From: Galliscardovia ingluviei
GTDB lineage: Bacteria > Actinomycetota > Actinomycetes > Actinomycetales > Bifidobacteriaceae
Direction of reading: 5' to 3'
Length of the DNA stretch: 64,000 nt
Assembly (NCBI RefSeq): GCF_014635685.1
Contig: NZ_BMDH01000004.1
Coordinates: 1-64,000 of the forward strand
Below, piece after piece: positions 62,785 to 64,000 of this stretch; position 1 is the stretch's first letter; every line of letters begins with the position of its first letter. The translations under genes and the position numbers were made by a program. The notes below the pieces were generated by a model. That model saw nothing but the letters and a program-made list of their open reading frames with translations. It did no database searches and was not told the origin of the DNA.

Positions 62785-63768
62785 TCACTTGCCCTTCTTC
62801 TGTGCATCAATCATACGTAATACTTCTTCTGAGCGTTGAGCAATCTCTAACGCAGCCTCACGATAAGCAACAGATCCATTACCATTAGCATCATAGCTAA
62901 TAGCCGCTTTATTGAAGCTCGGAGCCTCTGCAATCTTAATAGACCGCGGAATAGTCGTTTTCAATAAAATAGATGGATAATGACGCTGCACTTCGTCATA
63001 GACTTCTTGACTAAGAATGGTACGCTTATCAAACATCGTGACCATCATAGTGGAGACAATAAGATCCTTATTCAGGGACGACTGAACTAATCCGATAGTT
63101 TTTAACAGTTGTCCTAAGCCCTCAAGCGCATAATATTCCGCCTGAATTGGAATCATCACCTCATGCGCAGCGCATAATGCATTTAACACAAGAAGCCCAA
63201 GGCTTGGAGCACAATCAATAATAACGTAATCATAGTGTTCATTATTATCTGCTAGTGCAGCGTCTAAGGCATCCTTTAATAAATATGTACGCTTGCTCAA
63301 GTTCGCAATTTCAAGCTCCGCACCACTTAAATCAATAGTAGATGGAACTACATCAAGACTTGGAAAATCTACAGCCGTAGACTTTACTTCAGCAATAGCT
63401 TTACGTCCTTCTAGCACATCATATACAGAATCACTACCAGAAGCATGTTCAATGCCAAATGCTGTAGAAGCGTTACCTTGCGGATCCAAATCAATCACAA
63501 GTACATGAGCTCCAGCATCGGCAAGAGCAGCAGAAATATTAACTACTGATGTTGTTTTGCCCACGCCACCTTTTTGATTAGCAACAGCAATCACACGTGT
63601 TTGAGATGGTTTTGGATAGGTGCTATTGCGCAATGCTTGTTTACGGCGAAGCGTATCAGCCATCTCAGCACCTACAGAAGAGGACCCACCAAAAATTCGT
63701 CGCAATACATCTGATGCAGATTCCATACGTTCATCTGACTTTGATGTTTCACGTGAAACATTCGCCAT
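62785..63768 (-). CDS. parA: chromosome partitioning ATPase ParA
   Basis: 327 residues. The deviant Walker A is KGGVGKTTSVVN near residue 70, with VIDLDPQGNASTAFG, IIDCAPSLGLLVLNAL and a C-terminal IPRSIKIAEAPSFNKA segment, all typical of ParA/Soj. ATP-bound dimers coat the nucleoid and pull ParB-parS complexes apart. The first ten residues (MANVSRETSK) are encoded by a parS site. GAAAGG lies six bases before the ATG. In most actinobacteria rsmG is upstream; here the window ends 232 bp before the start, in DNA with DnaA-box-like sequences. Confidence 0.96.
   Translation of the reverse strand: MANVSRETSKSDERMESASDVLRRIFGGSSSVGAEMADTLRRKQALRNSTYPKPSQTRVIAVANQKGGVGKTTSVVNISAALADAGAHVLVIDLDPQGNASTAFGIEHASGSDSVYDVLEGRKAIAEVKSTAVDFPSLDVVPSTIDLSGAELEIANLSKRTYLLKDALDAALADNNEHYDYVIIDCAPSLGLLVLNALCAAHEVMIPIQAEYYALEGLGQLLKTIGLVQSSLNKDLIVSTMMVTMFDKRTILSQEVYDEVQRHYPSILLKTTIPRSIKIAEAPSFNKAAISYDANGNGSVAYREAALEIAQRSEEVLRMIDAQKKGK
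63745..63760. other. parS site 10 (start of parA)
   Basis: Perfect 16-bp match, read as N-V-S-R-E-T directly after the initiator Met-Ala of ParA. Confidence 0.95.
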
Positions 63769-63854
63769 ATTAAGCCTTTCAAAATAAAATGATAACTATC
63801 TGTAGTCTACTCAAAACTTCACTAAAATCCACTTCAAAATAAGAAGTTTCCTAT

Positions 63855-63991
63855 TGTGGATAAGTGGATAATATTATCCTCTAATTACCGAATAGAAACC
63901 ACAAACACCTATTCATTATCCCCTGAAACCTATTATTTTCAACGAAATATCAAATACTCGCTCAGCTCATACTATCAACAAGTTATCCACA
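63855..63991. other. cluster of DnaA-box-like sequences
   Basis: Exact TTATCCACA boxes occur at 63855-63863 (minus orientation) and 63983-63991 (plus). Near matches are AGTGGATAA at 63863, TTATCCTCT at 63874 and TTATCCCCT at 63916. The surrounding DNA is AT-rich. This could be part of a replication origin or a DnaA-binding control region of parA; the window ends here. Confidence 0.55.
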
Positions 63992-64000
63992 ATGTATCAA

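Overview
The window looks like a chromosome segment of a low-to-moderate GC member of the Bifidobacteriaceae (Gardnerella, Alloscardovia or an AT-rich Bifidobacterium). The evidence is the gene order and protein types, not a database search. The order cca / NUDIX / DUF6049 / murJ / pseudokinase / trxB / parB / parA is the actinobacterial origin-proximal block. The GlcNAc-6-sulfate locus, LAXTG surface protein and MsmK-type ATPase suit a host-associated bifidobacterium. No prophage, insertion sequence or CRISPR array was seen.

Layout. 1-1.4 kb: decayed accessory genes (a DUF4143 ATPase remnant and a Fic protein without its catalytic motif) and tRNA-Leu. 1.5-11.7 kb: nitroreductase, tgt, HtrA-type protease, a P-type metal ATPase, ferredoxin-NADP reductase and htpX, then tRNA-Gly. 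12-23.3 kb: a catabolic island. MFS transporter, sulfatase, anaerobic sulfatase-maturating enzyme and TauE/SafE exporter lie on the minus strand, with a mutarotase behind them. A ROK repressor, ROK kinase, nagB and nagA are divergent. Together they can import sulfated GlcNAc, remove the sulfate, phosphorylate, deacetylate and deaminate the sugar to fructose-6-phosphate, and export sulfur oxyanions. 23.7-41.4 kb: mixed housekeeping, redox and surface genes (LLM flavoprotein, YbjN/TPR protein, LAXTG protein, LtrA, HxlR/SDR pair, Tpx, DUF4032, MsmK, MalY, Ser/Thr kinase, DsbA-like protein) and tRNA-Thr.

41.8-46.9 kb: a probable C-rich-loop small RNA (6C-like), an RpfB-like G5/lytic transglycosylase, rsmA, a LytR_C protein and convergent cca. 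47-56.9 kb: NUDIX, DUF6049, murJ, a separate pseudokinase with an extracellular domain (fused to MurJ in mycobacteria), trxB and a quinone-reductase-like flavoprotein. 56.9-64 kb: the centromere region. Ten perfect copies of the parS palindrome lie in about 6.8 kb around and inside an ABC-F gene (with an attenuator-like leader), an AlkD-like gene, parB and parA. Several DnaA-box-like sequences sit at the very end.

The least explained signals are in the intergenic DNA: interleaved inverted repeats with pseudoknot geometry (45455-45504), an 18-bp and an 11-bp tandem array, clustered CTTCCTAGGT sites, a nine-G tract upstream of the surface protein, direct duplications just after several stop codons, and genes with TANNNT boxes 7-8 nt from the start codon that suggest leaderless mRNAs.
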